This document shows, piece after piece, positions 53,570 through 62,607 of a DNA stretch of 64,000 nucleotides. Source of the DNA: Streptomyces sp. NBC_00335 (GTDB lineage: Bacteria > Actinomycetota > Actinomycetes > Streptomycetales > Streptomycetaceae); contig NZ_CP108006.1 in NCBI RefSeq assembly GCF_036127095.1, positions 620,001-684,000 on the forward strand. Reading direction: 5' to 3'. Numbering within the stretch: position 1 is the first letter of the stretch; the number at the start of each line of letters is the position of its first letter. The translations under genes and the position numbers were made by a program. A model generated the notes under the pieces. It saw only the letters and a list, made by a program, of their open reading frames with translations, was not told the DNA's origin and ran no database searches.

Positions 53570-54961
53570 TCAGTGGTGGAAGCCGGACCGGGGCGGGGCC
53601 GCGGGCACGGGCTGCGGGTGCGCGATGAGGTGCTCCACGGCGAGGCGCAGGTCGGAGACGAGCAGCGCGATCTGGTCCCGGGTCACCCCGTGCCGGATCA
53701 GGACCCGCTGGATGACCGTGTCGTCCCGCTCGGCGGGCAGCGGGTACGAGGGCACCTGCCAGCCGCGCATCCGCAGCCGGTCGGAGAGGTCGTAGAGGGT
53801 GAAGCCCGCACCCTGCGGATCGGTGAGCCGGTAGGAGACGGCGGGCAGTGCGCCCTGGCCGTCGTAGAGGAGGGTGAAGGGGCCGATGGTCTCGATCTCG
53901 CGGGCCAGGTACTGGGCGGTGTCGGCGCAGGCCTGCTGCACCCGGCGGTAGCCGCCCCGGCCCAGGCGCAGGAACAGGTAGTACTGGGCGATGATCTCGC
54001 CGCCCGGCCGGGAGAAGTTGAGGGCGAAGGTGGGCATGTCCCCGCCGAGGTAGTCCACGGAGAAGACGAGGTCGGCCGGGAGCAGGTCGGCGGTGCGCCA
54101 GACGATCCAGCCGACGCCCAGCGGGGCGAGGCCGTACTTGTGGCCGGAGGTGTTGACGGAGGCCACGCGCGGCAGCCGGAAGTCCCAGACCACGTCGGGG
54201 TGGAGGAAGGGGGCCACGAAGCCGCCGCTGGCGGCGTCCACGTGGATCGGCACGTCCCAGCCGTGCTCGGCCTGGATCCGGTCGAGTTCGGCGGCGATCT
54301 CGGCGACGGGCTCGTAGACGCAGGTGTAGGTGACGCCGAGGATGGCGACGACGCCGATGGTGTTCTCGTCGACGTGGGCGGCGAGCTGCTCGGGGCGCAG
54401 GCCGGTGGCTCCTGGCTCCAGGGGGAGCTGGCGGAGCTCGACGTCGAAGTACCGGGCGAACTTCTCCCAGCAGACCTGGACCGGCCCGCACACCAGGTTC
54501 GGCCTGTCGGTGGGCAGTCCGGCGGCTCGGCGGCGCTCGCGCCAGCGCCACTTGAGGGCGAGGCCGCCGAGCATCGCGGCCTCGCTGGATCCGGTGGTGG
54601 AGCAGCCGGTGCCGGTGGTGCCGGCCGGGGCGTTCCACAGATCGGCCAGGATGTTGACGCAGCGGGCCTCGATCTCGGCCGTCTGCGGGTACTCGTCCTT
54701 GTCGATCATGTTCTTGTCGAGGCACTCGTTCATCAGCCGGTGGACCCCGTCGTCCGACCAGGTGGTGCAGAAGGTGGCCAGGTTCTGGGCGGCGTTGCCG
54801 TCGAGGAGCAGCTCGTTGTGGAGGAGCTCGTAGACCACCTCGGAGGGCGAGTGGTCTTCGGGCATCCGGTACTTGGGGAGGATCTCGCCGCTGAGGGCGG
54901 ACGCGAACACGTCCGTCTCGGCGTCGCGGGCACGCAGGTCCTTCGTCTCATGGAGAGCCAT
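53570..54961 (-). CDS. gadB: Glutamate decarboxylase
   Basis: 463 aa. PLP-dependent decarboxylase of group II: TTGTGCSTTGSSEAAMLGGL, VHVDAASGGFVAPF, and the cofactor Lys in NTSGHKYGLAPLGVGWIVWR. The full GadB length and N-terminal region are present. It converts glutamate to GABA and CO2, consuming a proton. TATAGT lies 6 nt before the ATG (leaderless), with paired CTTAAG elements further upstream. No antiporter gene is linked. Confidence 0.93.
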   Translation of the reverse strand: MALHETKDLRARDAETDVFASALSGEILPKYRMPEDHSPSEVVYELLHNELLLDGNAAQNLATFCTTWSDDGVHRLMNECLDKNMIDKDEYPQTAEIEARCVNILADLWNAPAGTTGTGCSTTGSSEAAMLGGLALKWRWRERRRAAGLPTDRPNLVCGPVQVCWEKFARYFDVELRQLPLEPGATGLRPEQLAAHVDENTIGVVAILGVTYTCVYEPVAEIAAELDRIQAEHGWDVPIHVDAASGGFVAPFLHPDVVWDFRLPRVASVNTSGHKYGLAPLGVGWIVWRTADLLPADLVFSVDYLGGDMPTFALNFSRPGGEIIAQYYLFLRLGRGGYRRVQQACADTAQYLAREIETIGPFTLLYDGQGALPAVSYRLTDPQGAGFTLYDLSDRLRMRGWQVPSYPLPAERDDTVIQRVLIRHGVTRDQIALLVSDLRLAVEHLIAHPQPVPAAPPRSGFHH

Positions 54962-54967
54962 ATCGGG

Positions 54968-55024
54968 ACTATAACGGCCTAGAACCGGACAGATCGCACT
55001 TAAGCGGTCTTCCGAATACTTAAG
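54968..55024 (-). promoter_or_regulatory. gad promoter region with two ACTTAAG elements
   Basis: The -10 TATAGT (54973-54968) lies 6 nt from the start codon. ACTTAAG occurs at 54998-55004 and 55018-55024, exactly 20 bp apart, on the same DNA face upstream of the -35 position. Suitable for cooperative binding by an activator or repressor. Confidence 0.6.
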
Positions 55025-55260
55025 GAAAGGCGCGGAGAAGGTGCAGGGAAGGTGAAGGAGTGCCCCCGAGGGTGGACAGCCGCCCGGGGGAGCCTCACGA
55101 GCGTCCGCAACGACCGCCAACCCGGAGGCCCCGGCCGCCCGAACCGGGCCCCGGAGGGCGGTTCCGGCTGCGGCTTCCGGCCGACTCTGCGGTGTGATCC
55201 CTCCCATAGCCACCCCGAGCAGCCGCAGGATTTCCCGTCAGTTAAGCTTTTTTACATAGG

Positions 55261-55301
55261 TCTTCCCGTCCGGGCCGCTGGAGTCGGTCCGGACGGGAAG
55301 A
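55261..55301 (+). promoter_or_regulatory. 13-bp inverted repeat in the tyrosinase leader
   Basis: TCTTCCCGTCCGG (55261-55273) and CCGGACGGGAAGA (55289-55301) pair perfectly around a 15-nt loop, after a T run at 55247-55253. CAACAGGT is repeated just downstream (55307 and 55316 regions). It is 87 bp from the melC1 start and may be an operator or an RNA hairpin. The rest of 55025-55260 shows no gene. Confidence 0.65.
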
Positions 55302-55387
55302 TCATCCAACAGGTTCAACAGGTGACTTATCCGCGCATGTCCGGATAGCAGCCCTCCGTTCTCCGCGCCCTGATACCTCTTCGGGCC

Positions 55388-55801
55388 ATGAACAAGATCA
55401 CCCGCCGACAGGCCTTAGGCACCACTGCCGGCGCACTCACCGTCCTCGGCCTCGCCGGCGCCACCGCGCACGCGGCCGTCACCCGGTCCCGCCCCGCCGC
55501 ACCCGCAGCACCCACCACCCCCGCGGGCACCGTCGACGAGGTCTACCAGGGCCGCCGCATCCGCATAGTCCCCGCCTCGGGCGGGGACGACCACGGCGGC
55601 CACCACGGCGGCCACCAGGCCCCCGGCCAGCCGACCGTGCTCATAGACGGCCGCGAACTGCACGTGATGCGCAACGCCGACGGCAGCTGGATCAGCGTCG
55701 TCAACCACTACGAGACCTTCTCCGGCCCGCTCCCGCTCGCCCGCGCCGCCGTGCGCGAGCTCCAGGGCGCCTCCCTCGTCCCGATGGGCGGCATGCGATG
55801 A
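55388..55801 (+). CDS. melC1: Tyrosinase copper chaperone MelC1
   Basis: 137 aa. Tat signal [11 protein letters not shown], then a His-rich metal-binding run (GGHHGGHQ near residue 75) and the caddie-protein core [30 protein letters not shown]. It delivers copper to MelC2 and carries it through the Tat system. Leu10 is encoded by TTA (55415-55417), so translation should depend on the bldA tRNA. The stop overlaps melC2 by 4 bp. Confidence 0.95.
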   Translation: MNKITRRQALGTTAGALTVLGLAGATAHAAVTRSRPAAPAAPTTPAGTVDEVYQGRRIRIVPASGGDDHGGHHGGHQAPGQPTVLIDGRELHVMRNADGSWISVVNHYETFSGPLPLARAAVRELQGASLVPMGGMR

Positions 55802-56661
55802 CCATCCGCAAGAACCAGGCCTCGCTCACCCCCGAGGAGAAGCGGGCGTTCGTCGCGGCGCTCCTCGAACTGAAGCGGACCGGCCGCTACGACCGCTTCG
55901 TCACCACGCACAACGGCTTCATCATGGGCGACACCGACTCCGGCGACCGGGTGGGCCACCGCTCCCCCTCCTTCCTGCCCTGGCACCGCCGGTTTCTGCT
56001 GGAGTTCGAGGCGGCGCTACAGGCGGTTGATCCGGCAGTCGCCCTTCCGTACTGGGACTGGACGGCCGACCGGACCGCCCGCTCCTCCCTCTGGGCCGCC
56101 GACTTCCTCGGCGGCACCGGACGGGCGCGCGACGGGCAGGTCCTCGACGGACCGTTCGCGTACGCGACGGGCAAGTGGGAGATAGCCGTACGGGTGGACG
56201 GACGCTCCTACCTGCGGCGCGCGCTCGGCACCGGCGTGGCCCAGCTGCCGACCAGGGCCGAGGTGGACTCCGTCCTCGCCATGCCGGTCTACGACGCGGC
56301 GCCCTGGAACAGCTCCTCCGGCGGCTTCCGCAACCACCTGGAGGGCTGGCGCGGGGCCAACCTGCACAACCGGGTGCACGTGTGGGTGGGCGGCCAGATG
56401 GCCACCGGGGTCTCCCCCAACGACCCGGTGTTCTGGATGCACCACGCCTTCATCGACAAGCTGTGGGCCGACTGGCAGGCGCTGCACCCGCAGTCGCCGT
56501 ACCTGCCCGCCGCCGGCACCCCGAACGTCGTGGACCTCAACGACACGATGCGGCCCTGGAACGACGTGACCCCGGCCGACATGCTGGACCACCGGAAGTT
56601 CTACACCTTCGACACCGAGCCGGTGCCCGCCCCGGCCGGGGCCGCCGCCAGCCAGCGGTAG
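55798..56661 (+). CDS. melC2: Tyrosinase MelC2
   Basis: 287 aa. Type-3 copper enzyme: the first site has His in [20 protein letters not shown] and PWH; the second has [11 protein letters not shown] and WMHHAF. It oxidises tyrosine to dopaquinone, the first step to melanin. It has no signal of its own and is exported with MelC1. The last 61 bp overlap the convergent response-regulator gene. Confidence 0.96.
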   Translation: MTIRKNQASLTPEEKRAFVAALLELKRTGRYDRFVTTHNGFIMGDTDSGDRVGHRSPSFLPWHRRFLLEFEAALQAVDPAVALPYWDWTADRTARSSLWAADFLGGTGRARDGQVLDGPFAYATGKWEIAVRVDGRSYLRRALGTGVAQLPTRAEVDSVLAMPVYDAAPWNSSSGGFRNHLEGWRGANLHNRVHVWVGGQMATGVSPNDPVFWMHHAFIDKLWADWQALHPQSPYLPAAGTPNVVDLNDTMRPWNDVTPADMLDHRKFYTFDTEPVPAPAGAAASQR

Positions 56662-57323
56662 TGCAGTTCGGGGCGGCCGACCTGGCCGTACCGGGGGGTG
56701 CGGTCCGCACGGCCGGTGTCCACCAGGTGCTCCAGGTACCGGCGGGCGGTGATCCGGGAGATCCCGGCCGCCTCGGCCGTCCCGCCCGCGGTCAGCCCTT
56801 CGGGGGCCGCCCGCAGCAGCGCGGCGACCCGGTCCAGGGTCGGGCCGCCGATCCCCTTGGGGAGTTCCGCCGGCCGGGGTGAGCGCAGGGCCGCCATCGC
56901 GCGGTCCACATCGTCCTGGCCGGCCGCCTCCCCCGCCGCCGTCGCGCGGAACTCGGCGTAGCGCAGGAGCCGTTCGCGCAGGGTGGGGAAGGCGAAGGGC
57001 TTCAGCACGTACTGCACCACCCCGAGGGAAACGCTCTCGCGGACCACCCCCAGGTCCCGCGCCGAGGTCACCACGATCACGTCGGCGGGGTGGCCCGCGG
57101 CCCGCAGGCCGCGCGCGAAGCGCAGCCCGTGGCCGTCGGGCAGGGTCAGGTCGAGCAGCAGGAGGTCGATCCGGGTCCGCTCCAGGACGCGGGTGGCCTC
57201 GGCGAGGGAGTGGACGACCGCGACGGCGGTGAAGCCGGGCACCCGCCCTACGTACAGCGCGTGCGCGTCGGCGGCCACCGGATCGTCCTCCACGACGAGG
57301 ACCCGCACCTCGGGCGCGCTCAT
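56601..57323 (-). CDS. CitB/DcuR-type response regulator
   Basis: 240 aa. Receiver domain with acidic pair VEDD, phospho-acceptor Asp in LLLLDLTLPDG, and Lys in VLKPFAF. C-terminal HTH (GLTAGGTAEAAGISRITARR). The ATG overlaps the kinase stop by 4 bp. With that kinase it should control the divergent dicarboxylate carrier. Confidence 0.9.
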   Translation of the reverse strand: MSAPEVRVLVVEDDPVAADAHALYVGRVPGFTAVAVVHSLAEATRVLERTRIDLLLLDLTLPDGHGLRFARGLRAAGHPADVIVVTSARDLGVVRESVSLGVVQYVLKPFAFPTLRERLLRYAEFRATAAGEAAGQDDVDRAMAALRSPRPAELPKGIGGPTLDRVAALLRAAPEGLTAGGTAEAAGISRITARRYLEHLVDTGRADRTPRYGQVGRPELHYRWLAAAPAGAGTGSVSKV

Positions 57324-59008
57324 GCGTCCCCCTCCCCGCGCGCCGGCAGCCGTACGGTGAACCGCGCGCCCCCGTCCGGCAGTTGATCGGCGTCCGCACT
57401 GCCGCCGTGCCGGTGGGCCACCTGCCGCACCAGTGCGAGGCCCAGGCCCCGCCCCTCCCCCTTGCCCGACCAGCCGCGCCGGAACACGTCCGCGCCTTCG
57501 GGAAGTCCGGGGCCGTTGTCCGCCACGCCGATCAGCATCCCCTGCCCGTGGGGGCCGACCGGTCCGTCGGGGCGGATGGTGACCGAGATCCGGCCCCCGG
57601 GCACGCCGGTGAGGGCGTCGACGGCGTTGTCGACGAGGTTCCCGAGGACGGTGACGAGGTCCCGGGCGGGCGGCCCGCCGGGCCCGGCGCCGATGGCTCC
57701 GCTGTCCGGGGTCATGACCAGCTCGATCCCCCGCTCGTGGGCCTGCGCGGCCTTGCCGAGCAGCAGGGCGACGAGCACGGGCTCGCCGACGGCGGCGATC
57801 ACCTCGTCGGTCAGCGCCTGGGCGAGGGACAGTTCGGCGGTGGCGAAGTCCACGGCTTCCGTGCTGCGCCCGAGTTCGATGAGGGAGACCACGGTGTGCA
57901 GCCGGTTGGCCGCCTCGTGGGCCTGCGCGCGCAGCGCCCGGGTGAATCCGCGCTCCTGATCCAACTCTCCCGTCAGTGACAGCAGTTCGGTGTGGTCGCG
58001 CAGGGTGATCACGGTACCCCGGCGGCCGCCGCCTGCGACGGGCGCGCTGTTGAGCACGAGCATCCGGTCCGCGGTCAGGTGGACCTCGTCCACCCGGGGC
58101 CGGTCCGCGAGCAGTGCCCCGGTGAGCGGGGCGGGCAGGCCGAGGTCGGCGATGCCGGCGCCCTTGACCTCCCCGTGCAGGCCGAGGAGTTCGCGGCCCG
58201 CGTCGTTGACGAGGGTGATCCTGCGCCGGCCGTCGAGCATCAGGAGCCCTTCGCGGACCCCGTGCAGGGCGGCCTGGTGGTAGTCGTACATCCGGCTCAG
58301 CTCGGCCGCGTTCATCCCGTGGGTGTGGCGGCGGAGCCGGGCATTGACGACGTACGTACCCGCCCCTCCGAGGGCGAGGGCGCCGCCGGCCATCCAGGCG
58401 AGGGCGGAGAGCCGCTCGGCGAGGCGGGCGCTGACCGCGCGGACGGTGATGCCGGCGGCGACCATGCCGACGACCCGGCCGTCGTCGGTGATCGGGGTGA
58501 CCACGCGGATGGACGGGCCGAGGGTGCCGGTGTAGGTCTCGCTGAAGGTCTCGCCCCGCAGGGCGGGGGCGGTGTTGCCGAGGAAGCGTTCACCGATCCG
58601 CATCGGGTCGGGGTGGGTCCAGCGCCGTCCGTCCGGAGCCATGATCGTCACGAAGTCCACGCCCGCGTCGACGCGAACCCGCTCCGCATAGGGCTGCAGG
58701 GCGGCGGTGGGCCCGCCGGGGGCGCCGGCCCCGCGCCCGTTGCCCCGTACGGCTTCGGGGACGGGCTCCCCTCCCGCTGCACGCGCACCCTCCTGCCGCG
58801 GCGCGCGCGCCGCGTCCCGTACGGACGGGGCGTCCGCGACCGCGCGGGCCACCGCCCCGGCCTGGCGCCGGGCGGCCTCCTCGGCCTGGTCGCGGGCGGT
58901 CGCGTACGCGAAGACGGCGCAGCCGGCGACGACCGCGGCGACCAGCACCACCTGCATGGCGAAGAGCTGACCGGCGAGGCTGCGCGGCGGCCGGAGGAAG
59001 CGGAACAT
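57320..59008 (-). CDS. CitA/DcuS-type sensor histidine kinase
   Basis: 562 aa. TM1 (MQVVLVAAVVAGCAVFAYA), an extracytoplasmic PASTA-unlike sensor with an Ala/Gly insertion, TM2 (LAWMAGGALALGGAGTYVV), a PAS domain, the H-box AQAHEAANRLHTV typical of the citrate/fumarate kinases, and N/G boxes (NLVDNAVDAL, ADNGPGLP, GRGLGLALV). Detects an external C4- or C6-acid, as family relatives do. Divergent from the DctA-type carrier. Confidence 0.9.
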   Translation of the reverse strand: MFRFLRPPRSLAGQLFAMQVVLVAAVVAGCAVFAYATARDQAEEAARRQAGAVARAVADAPSVRDAARAPRQEGARAAGGEPVPEAVRGNGRGAGAPGGPTAALQPYAERVRVDAGVDFVTIMAPDGRRWTHPDPMRIGERFLGNTAPALRGETFSETYTGTLGPSIRVVTPITDDGRVVGMVAAGITVRAVSARLAERLSALAWMAGGALALGGAGTYVVNARLRRHTHGMNAAELSRMYDYHQAALHGVREGLLMLDGRRRITLVNDAGRELLGLHGEVKGAGIADLGLPAPLTGALLADRPRVDEVHLTADRMLVLNSAPVAGGGRRGTVITLRDHTELLSLTGELDQERGFTRALRAQAHEAANRLHTVVSLIELGRSTEAVDFATAELSLAQALTDEVIAAVGEPVLVALLLGKAAQAHERGIELVMTPDSGAIGAGPGGPPARDLVTVLGNLVDNAVDALTGVPGGRISVTIRPDGPVGPHGQGMLIGVADNGPGLPEGADVFRRGWSGKGEGRGLGLALVRQVAHRHGGSADADQLPDGGARFTVRLPARGEGDA

Positions 59009-59051
59009 GGCGCTCAGTGTGCACCGGGGCGTGAACTCAATGAACGCAAGG

Positions 59052-59065
59052 GTGACCGGGGTCAC
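59052..59065. promoter_or_regulatory. Palindrome GTGACCGGGGTCAC
   Basis: A 6-2-6 inverted repeat in the 127-bp region between the kinase and carrier genes. A binding site for the response regulator is plausible; chance is also possible in GC-rich DNA. Confidence 0.4.
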
Positions 59066-59135
59066 AGCGGCGGGCCATGGTCCTCCCGGGACGCCTTCGC
59101 CATCGGGGAGGCGAAGGGCACTACCGGGAGGCATC

Positions 59136-60488
59136 GTGGCCGCCAGGCGCGACAAGACGCATTATCTGTACATCGCGGTGATCGGCGCGGTGCTGCTCGG
59201 CATCGCCGTCGGGTTCGCCGCACCCGGCACCGCCGTGGAGCTCAAGCCGCTGGGCACCGGCTTCGTCAACCTCATCAAGATGATGATCTCGCCGGTCATC
59301 TTCTGCACGATCGTGCTGGGCATCGGCTCGGTGCGCAAGGCCGCCAAGGTCGGCGCGGTGGGCGGGCTGGCGCTCGGCTACTTCATGGTGATGTCCACGG
59401 TGGCGCTGGCCATCGGGCTGCTCGTGGGCAACCTGCTGGAGCCGGGCAGCGGGCTGCACCTGACCGAGGCGGCCCGGAGCGCGGGCGAGGCGCAGGCCAA
59501 GGCGGGCGGCGCCGAAAGCACGCCGGAGTTCCTGCTGGGGATCATCCCCACCACGCTGGTGTCGGCCTTCACCGGGGGCGAGGTGCTGCAGACGCTGCTG
59601 GTGGCGCTGCTCTGCGGGTTCGCGCTCCAGGCCATGGGCGCGGCGGGCGAACCGGTGCTGCGCGGGATCGGGCACGTGCAGAAGCTGGTGTTCCGGGTGC
59701 TCGCGATGATCATGTGGGCAGCGCCGGTGGGCGCGTTCGGAGCGATCGCGGCGGTGGTCGGGGCGACCGGAATGGACGCGCTGAAGTCCCTCGCGGTCAT
59801 CATGATCGGCTTCTACACGACCTGCCTGCTCTTCGTCTTCGTGGTCCTGGGCACGCTGCTGCGCCTGTGTACGGGCATCAGCGTCTTCGCCCTGCTGCGC
59901 TACCTGGGCCGGGAGTTCCTGCTGATCCTGTCGACCTCCTCCTCGGAGTCGGCGCTGCCCCGGCTGATCGCGAAGATGGAACACGTCGGCGTCTCGCGGC
60001 CGGTCGTCGGCATCACGGTCCCCACGGGCTACTCCTTCAACCTGGACGGGACCGCGATCTATCTGACGATGTCCTCGCTCTTCGTCGCGGAGGCGATGGG
60101 CAAGCCCCTGGCGCTGGGCGAGCAGATCTCCCTGCTGCTGTTCATGATCGTGGCCTCGAAGGGCGCGGCCGGGGTGACGGGTGCGGGACTGGCCACACTG
60201 GCCGGAGGACTCCAGTCGCACCGGCCTGAACTCGTCGACGGCGTCGGCCTGATCGTGGGCATCGACCGGTTCATGAGCGAGGCGAGGGCGCTGACGAACT
60301 TCGCGGGCAACGCGATCGCGACCGTGCTGATCGGCACCTGGACCAAGGAGTTCGACCGGGTCCGGGCCACCGAAGTCCTGGCCGGGCGACTGCCGTTCGA
60401 CGAGAGCACGCTCACCGACGACGGACACGAGCAGGCCACGGCCGTACCGGCCCAGCCGGACGGCGCCAAGGACGGCGTCCCCGCCTGA
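59136..60488 (+). CDS. dctA: C4-dicarboxylate:cation symporter (DctA/DAACS family)
   Basis: 450 aa from GTG 59136 with GGGAGG before it. Eight hydrophobic segments. Family motifs STSSSESALPRLIAKM and the substrate/cation site PTGYSFNLDGTAIYLTM; GVTGAGLATLAGGL and NFAGNAIATVLIGTW near the C-terminus. Takes up succinate, fumarate or malate. Start downstream of the first in-frame ATG because that adds a nonconserved tail of 43 residues. Confidence 0.93.
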   Translation: MAARRDKTHYLYIAVIGAVLLGIAVGFAAPGTAVELKPLGTGFVNLIKMMISPVIFCTIVLGIGSVRKAAKVGAVGGLALGYFMVMSTVALAIGLLVGNLLEPGSGLHLTEAARSAGEAQAKAGGAESTPEFLLGIIPTTLVSAFTGGEVLQTLLVALLCGFALQAMGAAGEPVLRGIGHVQKLVFRVLAMIMWAAPVGAFGAIAAVVGATGMDALKSLAVIMIGFYTTCLLFVFVVLGTLLRLCTGISVFALLRYLGREFLLILSTSSSESALPRLIAKMEHVGVSRPVVGITVPTGYSFNLDGTAIYLTMSSLFVAEAMGKPLALGEQISLLLFMIVASKGAAGVTGAGLATLAGGLQSHRPELVDGVGLIVGIDRFMSEARALTNFAGNAIATVLIGTWTKEFDRVRATEVLAGRLPFDESTLTDDGHEQATAVPAQPDGAKDGVPA

Positions 60489-60498
60489 CGGGGACGCC
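60474..60498 (+). terminator. Terminator overlapping the dctA stop codon
   Basis: GGCGTCCCCG pairs with CGGGGACGCC; the 5-nt loop CCTGA contains the stop codon. Confidence 0.75.
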
Positions 60499-60716
60499 CC
60501 GCGGACCGGCCGGGCAGGGCTCGCCCCCACGGTGCCCAGCCCGGCCGGACCCGACACGTCGGGCGGGAGTCATTTTTCAGCCAAGATCGGATGAACCGTC
60601 TAGCTGTAAAAGGTACTTCCATATCGGGGCACGCTTCTGACATCTTGCGTCCACCACTCGTTTCGTACGGACCGGTAGGTGCCACCCGCACCGCCGGACC
60701 GTCTTCGGAGGACGCA

Positions 60717-62522
60717 TTGATACCCCACATATCCAGCCGACCTCGACGCACCCTCGTACTGGCGGCCGCCCTGGGCGCCCTGGTCCTCGGGGCACCGGCC
60801 GCGCTCGCCGGCACGGCGCCCGTCTCCCCGGCCGGCATTCCCGGCACCTCCGCCCCCGCCAAGGCACAGGCCCCGGCGCCGACTTCCCAGAGTGCGACCT
60901 GGGCTGCCGGCACCCGCGCCTACGTGGTGATCACCGCCGCCGGTGACAGCTCCGCGGTCCGTTCCGCCGTCACGGCGAACGGCGGCACGGTCTTCTCGTA
61001 CTACGACCAGATCGGCGTGATCGTCGCCCACTCGACCTCCTCGACCTTCGCCGCGACCATGCGCGGGGTCAGCGGGGTCCAGAAGGTCGGCGCGACGCGC
61101 ACCTCGGACGTACCGGCCGACGCCTACAACCCGGCACTGCCCGCCAACCCGTCCCAGTCGACGACCCCCGCGGGCGAGCCCGCGCGCGTCGACATGACCC
61201 AGATCAAGGCCGACCAGGCCTGGGCCGTGACCACCGGCTCGGCCTCCGTCAAGGTCGGCATCCTGGACACCGGCGTCGATGACCAGCACCAGGACCTGGC
61301 GCCGAACTTCAACGCCGCGGACTCCGCCTCCTGCGCCTACGGCAAGGCGGACACCCGCGTCGGCGCCTGGCGCGACGTGGACACCCACGGCACGCACGTG
61401 GCCGGCAGCGTGGCCGCCGCCAAGAACGGCAAGGGCGTCGTCGGCGTCGCCCCCGGCGTGAAGATCTCCTCGGTGCGCGTGGCCGAGCCGGGCACCTCGC
61501 TCTTCTTCGCCGAGAACACCATCTGTGCCTTCGTGTGGTCCGGTGACCACGGCTTCAAGGTCACCAACAACAGCTATTACACGGACCCGTGGCAGTTCAA
61601 CTGCCCGGACAACATCGACCAGGCCGCGATCATCGAGGGCGTCAAGCGCGCCCAGGAGTACGCGGAGAGCAAGGGCTCGCTCCAGGTCGCGGCGGCGGGC
61701 AACGAGAACTACGACCTGGCCAACAAGACCACGGACTCGGCGAGCCCCAACGACTCGACGCCGACCACCCGGACCATCACCAACGCCTGCCTCGACATCC
61801 CGACCGAGCTCCCGGGCGTGGTCACGGTCGCGGCCAACGGCACCGGTGTCACCAAGGCCTCGTTCTCCAACTTCGGCCAGGGCGTCATCGACGTCGCGGC
61901 TCCCGGCAGCAACGTCTACTCGACCGCTCCGGGCGGTGGTTACAGCACCAAGAGCGGCACGTCGATGGCCACCCCGCACGTCGCGGGCGTCGCGGCGCTC
62001 ATCGCCAGCGCCAACCCGACCTTCACCCCGGCGCAGATCCGCACCGCGCTGGCCACCCAGGCCAACGACACCGCCTGCCCGTCGGACGCCCGCTGCAAGG
62101 GCACCACGGCCAACAACGGGTTCTTCGGCGAGGGCCAGGTCGACGCGCTGAAGGCGGTCGGCGGCTCGACCCCGCCCCCCGGCAAGTACTTCGAGAACCT
62201 CACCGATGTCACGATCAACGACAACGCGACCGTGAACAGCGCCATCACCGTCAGCGGAGTGACCGGCAACGCGCCGGCCACCCTCAAGGTGGGCGTGGAC
62301 ATCAAGCACACCTACATCGGTGACCTCAAGGTCGACCTCGTGGCTCCGGACGGTTCGGTCTACGTCCTGAGCAACCGGGCCGGCGGCAGCGCGGACAACA
62401 TCGTCCAGACCTTCACCGTCAACGCCTCCTCCGAGGTCGCCAACGGTGTCTGGACGCTGCGCGTGAACGACAACGCCAGCCAGGACACCGGCAAGATCGA
62501 TGCCTGGAACCTGACCTTCTGA
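60717..62522 (+). CDS. Secreted subtilase with C-terminal P domain
   Basis: 601 aa from TTG 60717 (GGAGGA upstream). Signal peptide, inhibitor I9-like propeptide (about 60-150), S8 domain with Asp184 (LDTGVDD), His227 (HGTHVAG) and Ser416 (GTSMATPH), and a proprotein-convertase P domain (about 490-601: TVNSAITVSGVTG, IGDLKVDLVAPDGS, WTLRVNDNASQDTGKIDAWN). Kexin-like architecture for a secreted protease; substrate unknown. Confidence 0.92.
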   Translation: MIPHISSRPRRTLVLAAALGALVLGAPAALAGTAPVSPAGIPGTSAPAKAQAPAPTSQSATWAAGTRAYVVITAAGDSSAVRSAVTANGGTVFSYYDQIGVIVAHSTSSTFAATMRGVSGVQKVGATRTSDVPADAYNPALPANPSQSTTPAGEPARVDMTQIKADQAWAVTTGSASVKVGILDTGVDDQHQDLAPNFNAADSASCAYGKADTRVGAWRDVDTHGTHVAGSVAAAKNGKGVVGVAPGVKISSVRVAEPGTSLFFAENTICAFVWSGDHGFKVTNNSYYTDPWQFNCPDNIDQAAIIEGVKRAQEYAESKGSLQVAAAGNENYDLANKTTDSASPNDSTPTTRTITNACLDIPTELPGVVTVAANGTGVTKASFSNFGQGVIDVAAPGSNVYSTAPGGGYSTKSGTSMATPHVAGVAALIASANPTFTPAQIRTALATQANDTACPSDARCKGTTANNGFFGEGQVDALKAVGGSTPPPGKYFENLTDVTINDNATVNSAITVSGVTGNAPATLKVGVDIKHTYIGDLKVDLVAPDGSVYVLSNRAGGSADNIVQTFTVNASSEVANGVWTLRVNDNASQDTGKIDAWNLTF

Positions 62523-62560
62523 TCTCCGGGCCCCGCGGCCTTCTGATCAGTGGCGCCACG

Positions 62561-62600
62561 GGGGCCATCGGGGAGCGGTACGCCGCGCCCCGATGGCCCC
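62561..62600. terminator. Bidirectional terminator
   Basis: A perfect 13-bp stem (GGGGCCATCGGGG and its complement) with a 14-nt loop between convergent genes. Confidence 0.85.
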
Positions 62601-62607
62601 TCGCCGC

